From the NCBI GenBank assembly GCA_964394905.1, contig CAYMZF010000003.1, positions 1 to 43,823 on the forward strand: a stretch of 43,823 bases of DNA. The letters are read 5' to 3'. The notes under the pieces were generated by a model that worked only from the letters and a program-made list of their open reading frames with translations, was not told the DNA's origin and did not search any database. Position 1 is the stretch's first letter, and every line of letters starts with the position of its first letter. Shown piece after piece: positions 43,275 to 43,823 of the stretch. The DNA comes from GCA-002840305 sp964394905. GTDB lineage: Bacteria; Patescibacteriota; Patescibacteriia; Patescibacteriales; UBA12465. The translations under genes and the position numbers were made by a program.

Positions 43275-43823
43275 TTATAAATTAAAAGTTCTGTCTTTCC
43301 CCACTATTAATGGAATTTGTTTGCCTGATGATTCTATTACTACCGGTGTTTCTATCTCAATTGAGTTATCAATTATGGCCTTTTCTTTAATTTTACCTAT
43401 TTCTATTTTTTTAGCTTTTAAATAAGTTTTACTTTTAGATCCTATTTTTATATATAAGTTTAAACAATTTTCTTTTAGAGTTATTTTTTTATTATTAAAG
43501 TATTCATCTTTTGGGGGAATATTAAAAATAAAACAATCTCCGTCTTTTTGAAGTTTTAAATTATATGAGTTGTTTATGTTTAAGGAAATATCGTTTCCGG
43601 CAATATAAGCATCTTTCATAAATAATAAATCGTTAGCAACAGCTAATTTAACATTTTCTATTCTTCTGCTTGATAAAATATAACAAGCTTCTTTTTCGTC
43701 AATAATACCTAATGATTCAGCAATAGAGTTGTTTGGGCCGACCGGTATAATAGCAAGTGGTACTTTTTCGCTAATATTAGCTAAATAGTTAATAATATTA
43801 TTTAACGTTTTATTATTACCTAC
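43275..43823 (-). CDS. Diverged diacylglycerol-kinase-like (DAGK_cat/LCB5 superfamily) protein, 5' end outside window
   Basis: The frame is open from the window edge to the stop, so the internal Met at 43619 is not the true start; the gene begins beyond 43823. The part seen has 182 codons. VPLAIIPVGPNNSIAESLGI (in two pieces: VPLAIIPVG and PNNSIAESLGI) matches the GxxP-GTGND-A-LGI block of DAGK/NAD-kinase-like lipid kinases, and the later beta-rich half resembles the substrate domain. But where the family has GGDGTLNE the edge reads VGNNKTLNN, so the nucleotide-binding signature is lost, as is the D of GTGND. It may be an inactive or repurposed member. It is convergent to the rpmH operon and next to the parS-like sites. 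Confidence 0.65.
   Translation of the reverse strand, partial: VGNNKTLNNIINYLANISEKVPLAIIPVGPNNSIAESLGIIDEKEACYILSSRRIENVKLAVANDLLFMKDAYIAGNDISLNINNSYNLKLQKDGDCFIFNIPPKDEYFNNKKITLKENCLNLYIKIGSKSKTYLKAKKIEIGKIKEKAIIDNSIEIETPVVIESSGKQIPLIVGKDRTFNL

Noticed and set aside
43275..43619. Complete 114-residue gene starting at 43619
   Set aside because: The frame stays open to the window edge and the upstream codons match the DAGK family, so the gene is partial.

Overview
This is AT-rich bacterial DNA of the kind seen in the Candidate Phyla Radiation (Patescibacteria, most like a Parcubacteria-group lineage). The assignment is an inference from gene content: compact operons, a minimal replication and division set, huge Cys-rich and repeat-rich secreted proteins, TrbC/VirB2-like two-helix proteins and small Patescibacteria-type hypotheticals. 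I see no visible Shine-Dalgarno sequences. A 100-N run at 11044-11143 is flanked by two identical 55-bp copies, which points to a short-read draft (probably metagenomic) scaffold. Every gene reads open in the standard code. I found no prophage, insertion sequence or CRISPR array.

Layout. 1-5.5 kb (minus strand): ftsA-ftsZ, preceded by an O-antigen-ligase/TPR protein and a prepilin peptidase. 5.5-8.4 kb: secD-secF, with a parvulin-like domain inside SecD. clpP (plus) diverges from secD. 9.2-22.9 kb (minus): a cell-surface cluster. It starts with a TrbC/VirB2-like membrane protein with a Cys-rich/IPT tail, then a 2527-residue adhesin-like protein (IPT domains, Cys-rich region, SbsA-like Ig domain, twelve InlB-type repeats, FISUMP domain), a 957-residue FISUMP protein, and two calcium-repeat membrane proteins. 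23.0-27.9 kb (minus): glyA-folD-recQ-methyltransferase-small secreted protein, led by a near-consensus promoter. 28.0-32.7 kb (minus): YibE/F, SpoU methyltransferase, EamA transporter, anchored glycoside hydrolase and GT2 glycosyltransferase. PBP1A lies on plus at 32.8-35.7 kb.

Origin region. 35.8-43.8 kb carries dnaN and dnaA on minus, then an unknown gene, tRNA-Val(UAC), rplS, a cytidylate-kinase-like gene and a small membrane protein. The classical rpmH-rnpA-yidD-yidC operon runs on plus. DnaA-box-like 9-mers lie on both sides of dnaA. Two copies of a parS-like 16-bp palindrome follow yidC. The window ends inside a diverged diacylglycerol-kinase-like gene. Most genes left of dnaA run away from it on minus and the rpmH operon runs away on plus, as expected for leading-strand genes around an origin.

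The most interesting points are the parS-like pair, the surface cluster with an IPT domain apparently split between two secreted proteins, the chaperone-like insertion in SecD, the FolD that has lost its dinucleotide-binding fingerprint, and a possible pilin-glycosylation pairing of an O-antigen-ligase-like protein with a prepilin peptidase.
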